This document shows, in pieces, positions 1-5,282 of a stretch of 7,459 nt of DNA. Numbering within the stretch: position 1 is the first letter of the stretch; every line of letters begins with the position of its first letter. Both the position numbers and the translations under genes were made by a program. The notes beneath the pieces were generated by a model that was not told the origin of the DNA, ran no database searches, and was given only the letters and a program-made list of their open reading frames with translations. The DNA comes from Bacilli bacterium (GTDB lineage Bacteria > Bacillota_I > Bacilli_A > RF39 > UBA660), in contig JAQVXV010000030.1 in assembly GCA_028708945.1 (NCBI GenBank), positions 1 through 7,459 of the forward strand. The letters run 5' to 3'.

Positions 1-258
1 AAAAAAGTAGGTGCTCGTGGTGGAACATTGATAAATGCAAGAGGGTTAGGCTACAAAGAAGCTGTTCAATTTCTAGGATTTAAACTAGAACCAGAAAGAG
101 AGCTTGTTTTAATAGTAGCAGATGAAAAAATAAAAAATAAACTTATGGAAGAAATTGTAAAAAAAGTTGGAATAGCAACTCCTGGTAAGGGATTGTGTTT
201 TGCAATAGAAATTGATCAAGCAATAGGATTAGACAATATTGTTGAATTTAAAAAATAG
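1..258 (+). CDS. P-II-like nitrogen regulatory family protein, 3' part only
   Basis: The reading frame is open from the first base of the window, so this is the C-terminal 85 residues of a gene that begins upstream. A TTG at base 28 is an internal Leu codon, not a start. The visible part opens with a Gly-rich GARGGTLINARG segment that resembles the T-loop entry of P-II-like proteins. It then shows the second beta-alpha-beta half: a strand (ELVLIVAD), a helix (KIKNKLMEEIVKKVG), a PGKG B-loop-like turn at visible residues 61-64 and a final strand (GLCFAIEI). P-II proteins are small trimeric sensors that bind nucleotides and 2-oxoglutarate and control partner proteins; which partner is used here cannot be told. 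The stop lies 13 bases before the HtrA start, so the two may share a transcript. The family assignment comes from pattern recognition on a fragment and is probable, not certain. Confidence 0.75.
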   Translation, partial: KKVGARGGTLINARGLGYKEAVQFLGFKLEPERELVLIVADEKIKNKLMEEIVKKVGIATPGKGLCFAIEIDQAIGLDNIVEFKK

Positions 259-261
259 AAA

Positions 262-266
262 AGAGG
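262..266 (+). promoter_or_regulatory. Ribosome binding site of the HtrA gene
   Basis: AGAGG lies 5 bases before the ATG at 272 and just after the stop of the upstream gene. It decides the start against an in-frame TTG at 239 that overlaps the preceding reading frame. Confidence 0.7.
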
Positions 267-271
267 CTTAT

Positions 272-1366
272 ATGAAAACAAAAGAAAAAATAATTTTTGG
301 CTCATCGCTTGTCTTAACCTTTTTCTTAGGTATTATAGCAACGATGGTAACATATTCATATTTACCAAATGTAAAAGAGGTAATTAATAAATCAGTATCT
401 GAGGTAAGTATAACTGAAAAAGATACGATAAAAAGTTCTATCGATAAGATATATGATGCTACAGTATTAATAGAAACTTATAATGCTCGTAAATCTTTAT
501 TAGGATCTGGAACAGGATTTGTCTATAAAAAAGATGATAAAAGTGGTTATATATTAACTAATTATCATGTAATTGAAGATGCTAAAGAAATCATTATTAC
601 AATGAGTGATAAGACTGAAGTTACAGCAGAGTATAAAGGAAGTGACGAATATACTGATTTAGCAGTTTTAACAATACCTGTTGAAAGTGTATTAAAAGTT
701 GCAGAAATTGGTAATAGTTCAGATTCTGAGATAGGCGATACTGTATTTACAGTAGGTTCTCCTTTAGGAAAAGATTATATGGGAACTGTAACTAAGGGGA
801 TTCTATCTGGAAAAGATAGACAAGTCAGTGTTAATTTATCAACAGGTGCTTTCCTTTTTGAAGTATTACAAACAGATGCTGCTATTAATCCAGGTAATAG
901 TGGGGGCCCTTTAGTAAATATAAATGGAAAAGTAATCGGAATTAACTCATTAAAGTTAGTTCAAGATGAAATTGAAGGTATGGGATTTGCTTTACCAATT
1001 GAATATGCTTTTGCGTATACAGAACGTTTAGAAAAAGGCGAGACAATTATTAGACCAGTATTAGGGGTTCAAATATTTGATTTAGAGGATAAATATTATC
1101 TTTATCAATATGATTTTGATATTCCCGAAGGAGTTAATTCTGGAATCGTTATCGCCTCTATAGAAAAAAGTACAGCTGCATCAAATTCTAGTCTTAAAGA
1201 AGGAGATGTTGTTATAAAACTTGATAAGAAAGTAGTTAAAACAGTAGCAGAGTTTAGATATGAATTATATAAATATTCATATGGTGATAAGATAACTTTA
1301 ACTGTTAATCGTGCTGGAAAAGTTATTGATATCGAAGTAGAATTGATTGAAACAAAAAATAGTTAA
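272..1366 (+). CDS. Membrane-anchored HtrA/DegP-like serine protease with one PDZ domain
   Basis: This 364-residue protein has a short cytoplasmic N-terminus, one uncleaved-looking membrane segment (about residues 8-29), a linker, a trypsin-like domain (about 57-255) and a C-terminal PDZ domain (about 263-360). The catalytic triad is complete: His99 in TNYHVIEDA, Asp129 in YTDLAVL and Ser210 in NPGNSGGPLV. The TDAAINPGNSGGPL block is diagnostic for HtrA. The family degrades or refolds damaged proteins outside the cell membrane, with the PDZ domain recognising exposed C-termini or regulating activity. The ATG at 272 was chosen because AGAGG (262-266) sits 5 bases upstream; a TTG at 239 would overlap the preceding gene and lacks such a site. 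It is slightly short for Gram-positive HtrA/HtrB but looks complete. Close spacing to the P-II-like gene suggests co-transcription. No neighbour indicates a specific substrate. Confidence 0.95.
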   Translation: MKTKEKIIFGSSLVLTFFLGIIATMVTYSYLPNVKEVINKSVSEVSITEKDTIKSSIDKIYDATVLIETYNARKSLLGSGTGFVYKKDDKSGYILTNYHVIEDAKEIIITMSDKTEVTAEYKGSDEYTDLAVLTIPVESVLKVAEIGNSSDSEIGDTVFTVGSPLGKDYMGTVTKGILSGKDRQVSVNLSTGAFLFEVLQTDAAINPGNSGGPLVNINGKVIGINSLKLVQDEIEGMGFALPIEYAFAYTERLEKGETIIRPVLGVQIFDLEDKYYLYQYDFDIPEGVNSGIVIASIEKSTAASNSSLKEGDVVIKLDKKVVKTVAEFRYELYKYSYGDKITLTVNRAGKVIDIEVELIETKNS

Positions 1367-1382
1367 AATAATTTAAAAAGCA

Positions 1383-1400
1383 TATATTTTATAAAGGTGA
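1383..1400 (+). promoter_or_regulatory. Ribosome binding site, with possible -10 hexamer, for the secreted amidase
   Basis: AAAGGTGA (1393-1400) is placed 5 bases before a TTG at 1406, so TTG is the preferred start. A GTG at 1397 is part of the ribosome binding site itself. TATATT (1383-1388) ends 4 bases before the site and matches the compact promoter layout seen elsewhere in the window. In such AT-rich DNA this -10 call is weak, and read-through from the HtrA gene 39 bases upstream is equally possible. Confidence 0.45.
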
Positions 1401-1405
1401 TTCAT

Positions 1406-2065
1406 TTGCTCAAATATAAAATATATGTTTTATTTTTATTTTTAATTTTTATAATAGGTATAAATATTGTCTATGCTAACAATAGTTTAGAATTAATAGG
1501 AAAAATTATATATCTAGACCCTGGACATGGTGGAAGAGATCCGGGTGCTACTTATAAGAGTATTAAAGAGTCTGATATTAACCTAGAAATAAGCTTAAAA
1601 CTAAAAGAAGAGTTAGAAAAAAACGGGGCTATTGTTTATATAATAAGAGATAAAAATATTGATTTATCAGATGATAGAAACAATCGAAAAAGAAGCGATA
1701 TTGCTGCAAGAATAAGAAAAATCAATAATTCTGATTGTGATTTATATTTATCGATTCATTTAAATTCAGTTGCGTCTTCTGTTTGGTATGGGAGCCAAGT
1801 TTTTTATGATGATATAAATCCTTTAAATGTCGTTCTTGCTGAAGAAATACAAAAAGAACTAAAGAAAAAAACTAATACTAAAAGAGAGGTAAAAGAGATA
1901 AAGGATATATTATTAAATAGAAGGATAGAAAAAACCGGAGTTTTATTGGAATTAGGGTTTTTATCTAATCCAAATGACCGCTATTTACTAAGGAAATCTG
2001 AATATCAAGAAAAATTATCAAAGAGTATTACTAAAGGTATTATAAATTACTTTACATATAACTAA
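1406..2065 (+). CDS. Secreted N-acetylmuramoyl-L-alanine amidase, Amidase_3 family, CwlD-like
   Basis: This 219-residue zinc amidase cleaves the amide bond between N-acetylmuramic acid and the stem peptide of peptidoglycan. Residues 1-24 form a strongly hydrophobic signal peptide or membrane anchor, and the catalytic domain fills the rest. Key residues are present: His41 in LDPGHGG, Glu55 in SIKESDINL, His118 in LSIHLNS and the catalytic Glu182 in GVLLELGFLSN. The size and the signal-plus-single-domain layout resemble CwlD (about 237 residues in Bacillus), which prepares spore cortex by removing stem peptides. A vegetative cell-wall role is equally possible, because no other spore genes are firmly identified here. 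The TTG start at 1406 is preferred over GTG at 1397, which would fall inside the ribosome binding site. There is no evident terminator before the next gene. The family call is secure; the CwlD-like subtype is inference. Confidence 0.9.
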   Translation: MLKYKIYVLFLFLIFIIGINIVYANNSLELIGKIIYLDPGHGGRDPGATYKSIKESDINLEISLKLKEELEKNGAIVYIIRDKNIDLSDDRNNRKRSDIAARIRKINNSDCDLYLSIHLNSVASSVWYGSQVFYDDINPLNVVLAEEIQKELKKKTNTKREVKEIKDILLNRRIEKTGVLLELGFLSNPNDRYLLRKSEYQEKLSKSITKGIINYFTYN

Positions 2066-2090
2066 CTAATTTTATTAAATTTATTCTTAT

Positions 2091-2114
2091 TATGATATAA
2101 TTATTGTAGGTGAG
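2091..2114 (+). promoter_or_regulatory. Extended -10 promoter and ribosome binding site of the Abi/HEPN gene
   Basis: TGATATAAT (2093-2101) is a consensus -10 with the TGn extension. No good -35 is visible, as expected for extended -10 promoters. AGGTGAG (2108-2114) begins 6 bases later and lies 3 bases before the ATG. Transcription starting about 7 bases after the -10 would begin at the ribosome binding site, giving a leader of roughly 10 bases. The same 11-mer, TATGATATAAT, precedes the phosphorylase gene at 7015-7025. Confidence 0.65.
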
Positions 2115-2117
2115 AAC

Positions 2118-3050
2118 ATGAGAAAAAAGACCTTTAAAACTTTAGAACAACAAATAGATATATTAGAAGAAAAAGGCTTGATTATTGAAGATTATAACTA
2201 TGCCAAATATAAGTTATTAAGAGAAAATTACTTCTTTTTAAGTGGTTATAGGCATATTTTTATGCAATCTCATCATGATAGTAAATTTGTTGAAGGAACA
2301 ACTTTTGAAGAAATTTATTCAATGTTTTTATTTGATAGAAAGATAAGAAATATATTTTTTAAAAATGTTCTAGTCATTGAAAATAATGTGAAATCAATAA
2401 TGAGTTATCATTTATCTAAAAAGTACGGACATAATGATCGTGATTATTTGAATCCTAATAATTATGATTTAGATCCTATGAGAATTAGACAAGTAAAAGA
2501 TGTATTAACTAAAATGAAAAGACAAATAAGAGTTAATGGCAAAAAGCACTCAGCAACATTGCACTATATTAATAATTATGGTTATATTCCTTTATGGATT
2601 TTAGTAAAAGTCCTTTCTTTAGGAATAATTTCTGAGTTTTTTGCAATTTTAAAGGAAGAAGATAAAGAAGTTATATCTACTGAATATGATATTACGCCTG
2701 AAACATTATCAATATACTTATCTATTTTAGCGAATTATCGCAATTTATGCGCTCATGAAGATATTTTGTATAATCATAAAACTCAAAGAGCTATACCAGA
2801 TAATGATTTTCATAAAAAATTAAACATCGAGACGTTTGAAGGTGAGTATGTTTATGGTAAAAACGATTTATATGCTGCTGTTATAATTTTAAAAGTATTG
2901 TTAAGTTCTCAAGAATTTAGGGAATTTGTCAATGAATTTTCTTATGAAGTTCAATTGTTGGCTGGAAAGGTATCAACAGTACCAATAAACAAAATTTTAA
3001 TTAAAATGGGTTTTCCAGAAAATTGGAAAGATATTATTGATATTGAATAA
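2118..3050 (+). CDS. Abi_2 (AbiD/AbiF-like) family protein with HEPN RNase motif
   Basis: This 310-residue soluble protein matches the Abi_2 family known from lactococcal phage abortive-infection genes. Family landmarks are an N-terminal helix with a LEEKGLIIEDYNYAKYKL-type segment, then ENYFFLSGYRHIF (36-48), FLFDRKIRNIFF (70-81) followed by a long helix containing IEN, and NYGYIPLWILVKVLSLG (153-169). The RNLCAH motif at 208-213 gives R208-x4-H213, the R-x4-6-H catalytic signature of HEPN RNases, and both residues are intact. Family members are thought to cut RNA in infected cells and stop growth. Whether this protein is toxic, and what triggers it, is not shown by sequence. There is no adjacent antitoxin, methyltransferase or ncRNA repeat array. 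Its own promoter and terminator make it a self-contained unit between envelope genes, consistent with an acquired defence gene. Length is normal for the family. Confidence 0.9.
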   Translation: MRKKTFKTLEQQIDILEEKGLIIEDYNYAKYKLLRENYFFLSGYRHIFMQSHHDSKFVEGTTFEEIYSMFLFDRKIRNIFFKNVLVIENNVKSIMSYHLSKKYGHNDRDYLNPNNYDLDPMRIRQVKDVLTKMKRQIRVNGKKHSATLHYINNYGYIPLWILVKVLSLGIISEFFAILKEEDKEVISTEYDITPETLSIYLSILANYRNLCAHEDILYNHKTQRAIPDNDFHKKLNIETFEGEYVYGKNDLYAAVIILKVLLSSQEFREFVNEFSYEVQLLAGKVSTVPINKILIKMGFPENWKDIIDIE

Positions 3051-3076
3051 AAGTCTTTTATAAAAAGACTTTTTTT
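3049..3076 (+). terminator. Rho-independent terminator after the Abi/HEPN gene
   Basis: AAGTCTTTT (3051-3059) and AAAAGACTT (3063-3071) form a perfect 9-bp stem with a 3-base loop, extendable outward by A-T pairs, and run into T's up to 3076. The hairpin starts at the stop codon. It also lies where a -35 element for the next gene would have to be. Confidence 0.85.
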
Positions 3077-3095
3077 GTTATACTTATGGTGGTGA
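3076..3095 (+). promoter_or_regulatory. Probable extended -10 promoter and ribosome binding site of the deacetylase gene
   Basis: TGTTATACT (3076-3084) reads as an extended -10 (TGn plus TATACT) that begins in the last base of the upstream terminator T-tract. GGTGGTGA (3088-3095) is the ribosome binding site, 4 bases before the ATG. Any -35 would be inside the terminator hairpin, so the TGn extension would have to carry recognition. The predicted leader is about 10 bases. Confidence 0.5.
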
Positions 3096-3099
3096 TATA

Positions 3100-4329
3100 A
3101 TGAAAAAATATGTAGTTATAATAATTTTGTTTTTACTGATTTCAATCGGTTTAGTAAGTGCATCTTTGTATAATAAAAATGAAGTCAAAAAACAAGAAGA
3201 GATAAAATTAAAGACAATTGAAACTATAAAAAGTCATTACAACAAATATGTAGAAACTAATAAAGAGTCAATTATTTATGATGATTATAATCAAAAAGTT
3301 GGAAAAATTGGAGCAAATGTTCAAATCGATCTAGAGGATATTGAAATCGATGAGAATACCAAATATTTTAAGATTAGCAATTTAAATTATAATATTAAAT
3401 ATGAAGATGTTAAACCTTCTGTTGATGCGATTATAGATACTAGATATAAAAAATATGTAGTTTTCAATGAAAATATAGTTACTAAAGATGTTACTAATTT
3501 TTATAACAATAAAGGATTGGTATATAGCATTAATGAGTCATTTGAATTACCAATTATTATTAAAGAAAAGGATAAATATTATATTGAATACGACAATCAA
3601 TTATTGTATGTATTAAAAAGCAATGTTATAAAAACAGAGGCTAGTAATAACACTAATTTAAAGACAAGAAGAAATATAAGACCCCTTTTATATCATTTTA
3701 TAACTAAAGCTAAGAACTGCAATTCTATTATATGTATGTATTACACAAAGTTTGATGAACAGATGAAATGGTTGAAAGATAATGATTATCTAACTTTAAG
3801 AATGAATGAAGTAGAGCTGTTTTTAGATGGTAAAATAAGAATACCTGAAAAAAGCACCTTTATTACTATTGATGATGGAGCACAAGCAGAAAACACAATT
3901 CCAATTTTAGAAAAATATGATTTAACTGCTACTTTATTTGTTATTACTGGCTGGCATAATACTAATAAGTTTAAATCTGACAATTTAGAACTACATTCAC
4001 ATAGTACTGATATGCATACTCCAGGAGTATGTAGTGGCGGAAGCCAAGGAGCAGCTATACTATGTTGGTCTGAAGAAAAAATATTAAAAGATTTAGAAGC
4101 AAGTAGAAAAGTTTTAAATAATACTACTTATTTTGCATATCCACTTTATGATTATAATGAAAGAGCTATTAGATTGTTAAAAGAATCTGGATTTACAATG
4201 GCTTTTATTGGTGCAGCTGGTGTAAATGGGGTTGCAACTCCCGGAGTTGATAAGATGAGAGTTCCTCGTTTAGCACTCTTCTCTGATTTAACTTTAAGTA
4301 AGTTTATAAATTATGTTTCAAATTATTAA
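3100..4329 (+). CDS. Secreted polysaccharide deacetylase (NodB/CE4 family)
   Basis: This 409-residue protein carries an N-terminal signal anchor (about 4-22), a charged helix (25-55), a beta-rich region that may hold two SH3-like units (about 57-107 and 117-177) and a CE4 deacetylase domain (about 195-405). CE4 enzymes remove acetyl groups from peptidoglycan sugars or exopolysaccharide in a metal-dependent way. Visible motifs are RPLLYHFIT (194-202), TIDDG (256-260, catalytic Asp258 and metal-binding Asp259), HSTDMH (301-306, metal His301 and His306), FAYPLYDYN (345-353) and MRVPRLAL (386-393). The layout resembles PgaB/IcaB-type and Clostridial deacetylases more than PgdA. Four Cys (207, 212, 311, 322) lie in the exported part and could form disulfides. 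The third motif reads AYPLY where AYPYG or AYPFG is usual. The SH3 call is inference from pattern; the substrate is unknown. Confidence 0.9.
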   Translation: MKKYVVIIILFLLISIGLVSASLYNKNEVKKQEEIKLKTIETIKSHYNKYVETNKESIIYDDYNQKVGKIGANVQIDLEDIEIDENTKYFKISNLNYNIKYEDVKPSVDAIIDTRYKKYVVFNENIVTKDVTNFYNNKGLVYSINESFELPIIIKEKDKYYIEYDNQLLYVLKSNVIKTEASNNTNLKTRRNIRPLLYHFITKAKNCNSIICMYYTKFDEQMKWLKDNDYLTLRMNEVELFLDGKIRIPEKSTFITIDDGAQAENTIPILEKYDLTATLFVITGWHNTNKFKSDNLELHSHSTDMHTPGVCSGGSQGAAILCWSEEKILKDLEASRKVLNNTTYFAYPLYDYNERAIRLLKESGFTMAFIGAAGVNGVATPGVDKMRVPRLALFSDLTLSKFINYVSNY

Positions 4330-4341
4330 AAGTAATTTGAA
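4317..4341 (+). other. Inverted repeat spanning the deacetylase stop codon
   Basis: TTCAAATTA (4317-4325) pairs with TAATTTGAA (4333-4341) in a perfect 9-bp stem around a 7-base loop, TTAAAAG, that contains the TAA stop. It is AT-rich and is not followed by a clear T-tract, so it is at best a weak terminator. It could instead act as an mRNA 3'-end hairpin or a binding site. Confidence 0.5.
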
Positions 4342-4363
4342 TAACCATTTTATCTACTAATCA

Positions 4364-4380
4364 TAAAATATGTTAGGAGG
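4364..4380 (+). promoter_or_regulatory. Possible -10 and strong ribosome binding site of the truncated amidase
   Basis: TAAAAT (4364-4369) is followed 5 bases later by AGGAGG (4375-4380), the full consensus ribosome binding site, 5 bases before ATG 4386. No convincing -35 is seen at 16-18 bases. The spacing repeats the compact promoter pattern of the neighbouring units. Confidence 0.45.
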
Positions 4381-4385
4381 TAAAT

Positions 4386-4667
4386 ATGGATTACAAAATT
4401 GTAATAGACCCAGGACATGGAGGAACTGACAGTGGAGCAGTTGGCAACGGAATAATTGAAAAGGATTATAATTTATTAATATCTAAATATATTTATGATG
4501 AGTTAAAAAAATTAGAATATCCCGTTTATATAACGAGAACTACTGATGAAACTTTACCACCAAATGAAAGAGTAAAAAAAATTTTAAATGCTTTTGGAAA
4601 TTCTCCTGAAGTTATAGTTATATCTAACCACATAAATGCCGGTGGTGGTGAAGGCAAAAGTGTATAA
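4386..4667 (+). pseudogene. N-acetylmuramoyl-L-alanine amidase (Amidase_3), C-terminally truncated
   Basis: This 93-codon frame is the N-terminal half of an Amidase_3 enzyme. It keeps His11 in IDPGHGG, Glu25 in GIIEKDYNL and His82 in SNHINAGGG, which are the three expected zinc ligands, but stops at GGGEGKSV. The second half of the domain, including the catalytic Glu found in the intact homologue at 1406-2065, is absent. Full enzymes of this type are usually near 200 residues or more. Neither alternative frame after the break continues the domain, so a single frameshift does not explain it; deletion or replacement does. It has no signal peptide, unlike the first amidase, although some Clostridial relatives also lack one. 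It still has a consensus ribosome binding site and runs straight into the pilin gene 24 bases on, so it may be translated. The product is probably inactive; a retained wall- or zinc-binding role is possible. Confidence 0.75.
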
Positions 4668-4691
4668 ATTTAAAATTATAGGAGTAATAAA

Positions 4692-5135
4692 ATGAAGTTT
4701 AATAAAAAAGGTTTTTCATTAATCGAATTATCTGCAACCATTATTATAATTGGGATTGTATTCATTATAAGTTCACCAGTTCTTATTAATTTAATCAAAG
4801 ATTCTGGAAAGATTACAAAAGAAAGAAGTGTTGAAGGCTATATTTCTTTAGTAGAAATGACAATTACTAATAAAAAAATAAATAATGAAGAAATTGCTAA
4901 CTCAGAATATAATGTAATGTCAAACGGAGATCTTTGTAGTGGTGAAATAAATAATGGAGTTTGTGATGGGAAAGTATTAATTATTGACTCAGATGGTGAA
5001 AGACCTTCTGGTGGAATAATAAACTTAAATAACCGTGGAACAGTAAAAACAGCTGTTTTATGTATTGATCAATTACGATTAAGTTACGCTAACGGGGTTG
5101 GAAAATATGAAGATGAAGATTGTACAAGTTACTAA
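4692..5135 (+). CDS. Prepilin-type (type IV pilin/pseudopilin-like) protein
   Basis: This 147-residue protein has a class III signal peptide: the positively charged leader MKFNKKG, predicted prepilin peptidase cleavage and N-methylation between Gly7 and Phe8, and Glu12 at mature position +5. A hydrophobic helix (about 8-35) follows, with the usual FSLIELSATIIIIGIV start. The globular part contains Cys82, Cys91, Cys124 and Cys144, spaced as if for two disulfides, and a GERPSGGIINLNNRG beta-hairpin-like stretch. Such proteins form pilus or pseudopilus fibres, or minor tips, outside the membrane. No assembly ATPase, platform protein or prepilin peptidase gene is in the window, so it depends on machinery elsewhere. 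TAGGAG (4679-4684) is the ribosome binding site. It is probably co-transcribed with the truncated amidase and ends in a terminator that overlaps its stop. The type is clear; the specific function is unknown. Confidence 0.88.
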   Translation: MKFNKKGFSLIELSATIIIIGIVFIISSPVLINLIKDSGKITKERSVEGYISLVEMTITNKKINNEEIANSEYNVMSNGDLCSGEINNGVCDGKVLIIDSDGERPSGGIINLNNRGTVKTAVLCIDQLRLSYANGVGKYEDEDCTSY

Positions 5136-5153
5136 ACGCATAATGCGTTTTTT
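5134..5153 (+). terminator. Rho-independent terminator after the pilin-like gene
   Basis: AAACGCA (5134-5140) and TGCGTTT (5144-5150) make a 7-bp stem with a 3-base loop, TAA, continuing into T's to 5153. The first stem bases are the last two of the stop codon, so stop and terminator overlap. It separates the amidase-pilin unit from the recombinase unit. Confidence 0.85.
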
Positions 5154-5178
5154 ATTTGCTAAAATAAAATTAAGCACA

Positions 5179-5196
5179 TAAACTTATAATAGGTGA
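5179..5196 (+). promoter_or_regulatory. Candidate promoter and ribosome binding site of the small-ORF/recombinase unit
   Basis: TATAAT (5185-5190) directly abuts AGGTGA (5191-5196). If used with normal spacing it would start transcription after the ribosome binding site and give a leaderless message. TAAACT (5179-5184), 6 bases upstream of the site, is a poorer hexamer but fits the spacing seen at the other promoters. Which one is used cannot be decided from sequence. AGGTGA is 4 bases before ATG 5201. Confidence 0.4.
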
Positions 5197-5200
5197 TTTA

Positions 5201-5281
5201 ATGAATATTAAAGAAGTTTTTAGCAAAAAAAACGAATTCAAGGAATTATTAATTGAATATTTAAAAATGATAGGTAACTAA
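5201..5281 (+). CDS. 26-residue ORF coupled to the recombinase gene
   Basis: The frame begins MNIKEVFSKKNEFKELL and ends KMIGN, with a TAA one base before the recombinase ATG. It has the better ribosome binding site (AGGTGA, 4 bases spacing) of the two genes, while the recombinase has only AGGT (5272-5275) inside the end of this ORF. The peptide is charged and could form a single amphipathic helix; no family is recognised. The arrangement suggests translational coupling, where ribosomes finishing this ORF start the recombinase. It may be a leader peptide that sets recombinase level or a tiny partner protein. A chance ORF is possible, but the start signal and exact junction argue for real translation. 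Confidence 0.6.
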   Translation: MNIKEVFSKKNEFKELLIEYLKMIGN

Positions 5282-5282
5282 T

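Noticed and set aside
28..258. TTG at 28 as the start of a separate 76-residue gene
   Set aside because: The frame is open to base 1 and the upstream codons encode the expected GARGG part of the P-II-like domain, so TTG is an internal Leu.
239..271. Earlier TTG start for the HtrA gene
   Set aside because: It would overlap the upstream gene and lacks a ribosome binding site, whereas ATG 272 has AGAGG at 5 bases.
1397..1405. GTG start for the secreted amidase
   Set aside because: The GTG is part of the AAAGGTGA ribosome binding site; TTG 1406 has correct spacing and still leaves a full signal peptide.
2066..2095. AT-rich inverted repeat as a terminator after the secreted amidase
   Set aside because: The only possible stem is about 5 bp of A-T pairs with no G-C and an irregular T-tract, which is expected by chance here.
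3786..3983. 65-codon minus-strand frame inside the deacetylase gene
   Set aside because: It lies entirely within a well-supported CE4 domain on the other strand, has no family resemblance and no independent start signals of note.
4650..4691. Simple frameshift as the cause of the short amidase
   Set aside because: Reading the other two frames beyond the break gives only short unrelated peptides (to TAG or TGA within about 13 codons), so one inserted or deleted base would not restore the missing half.
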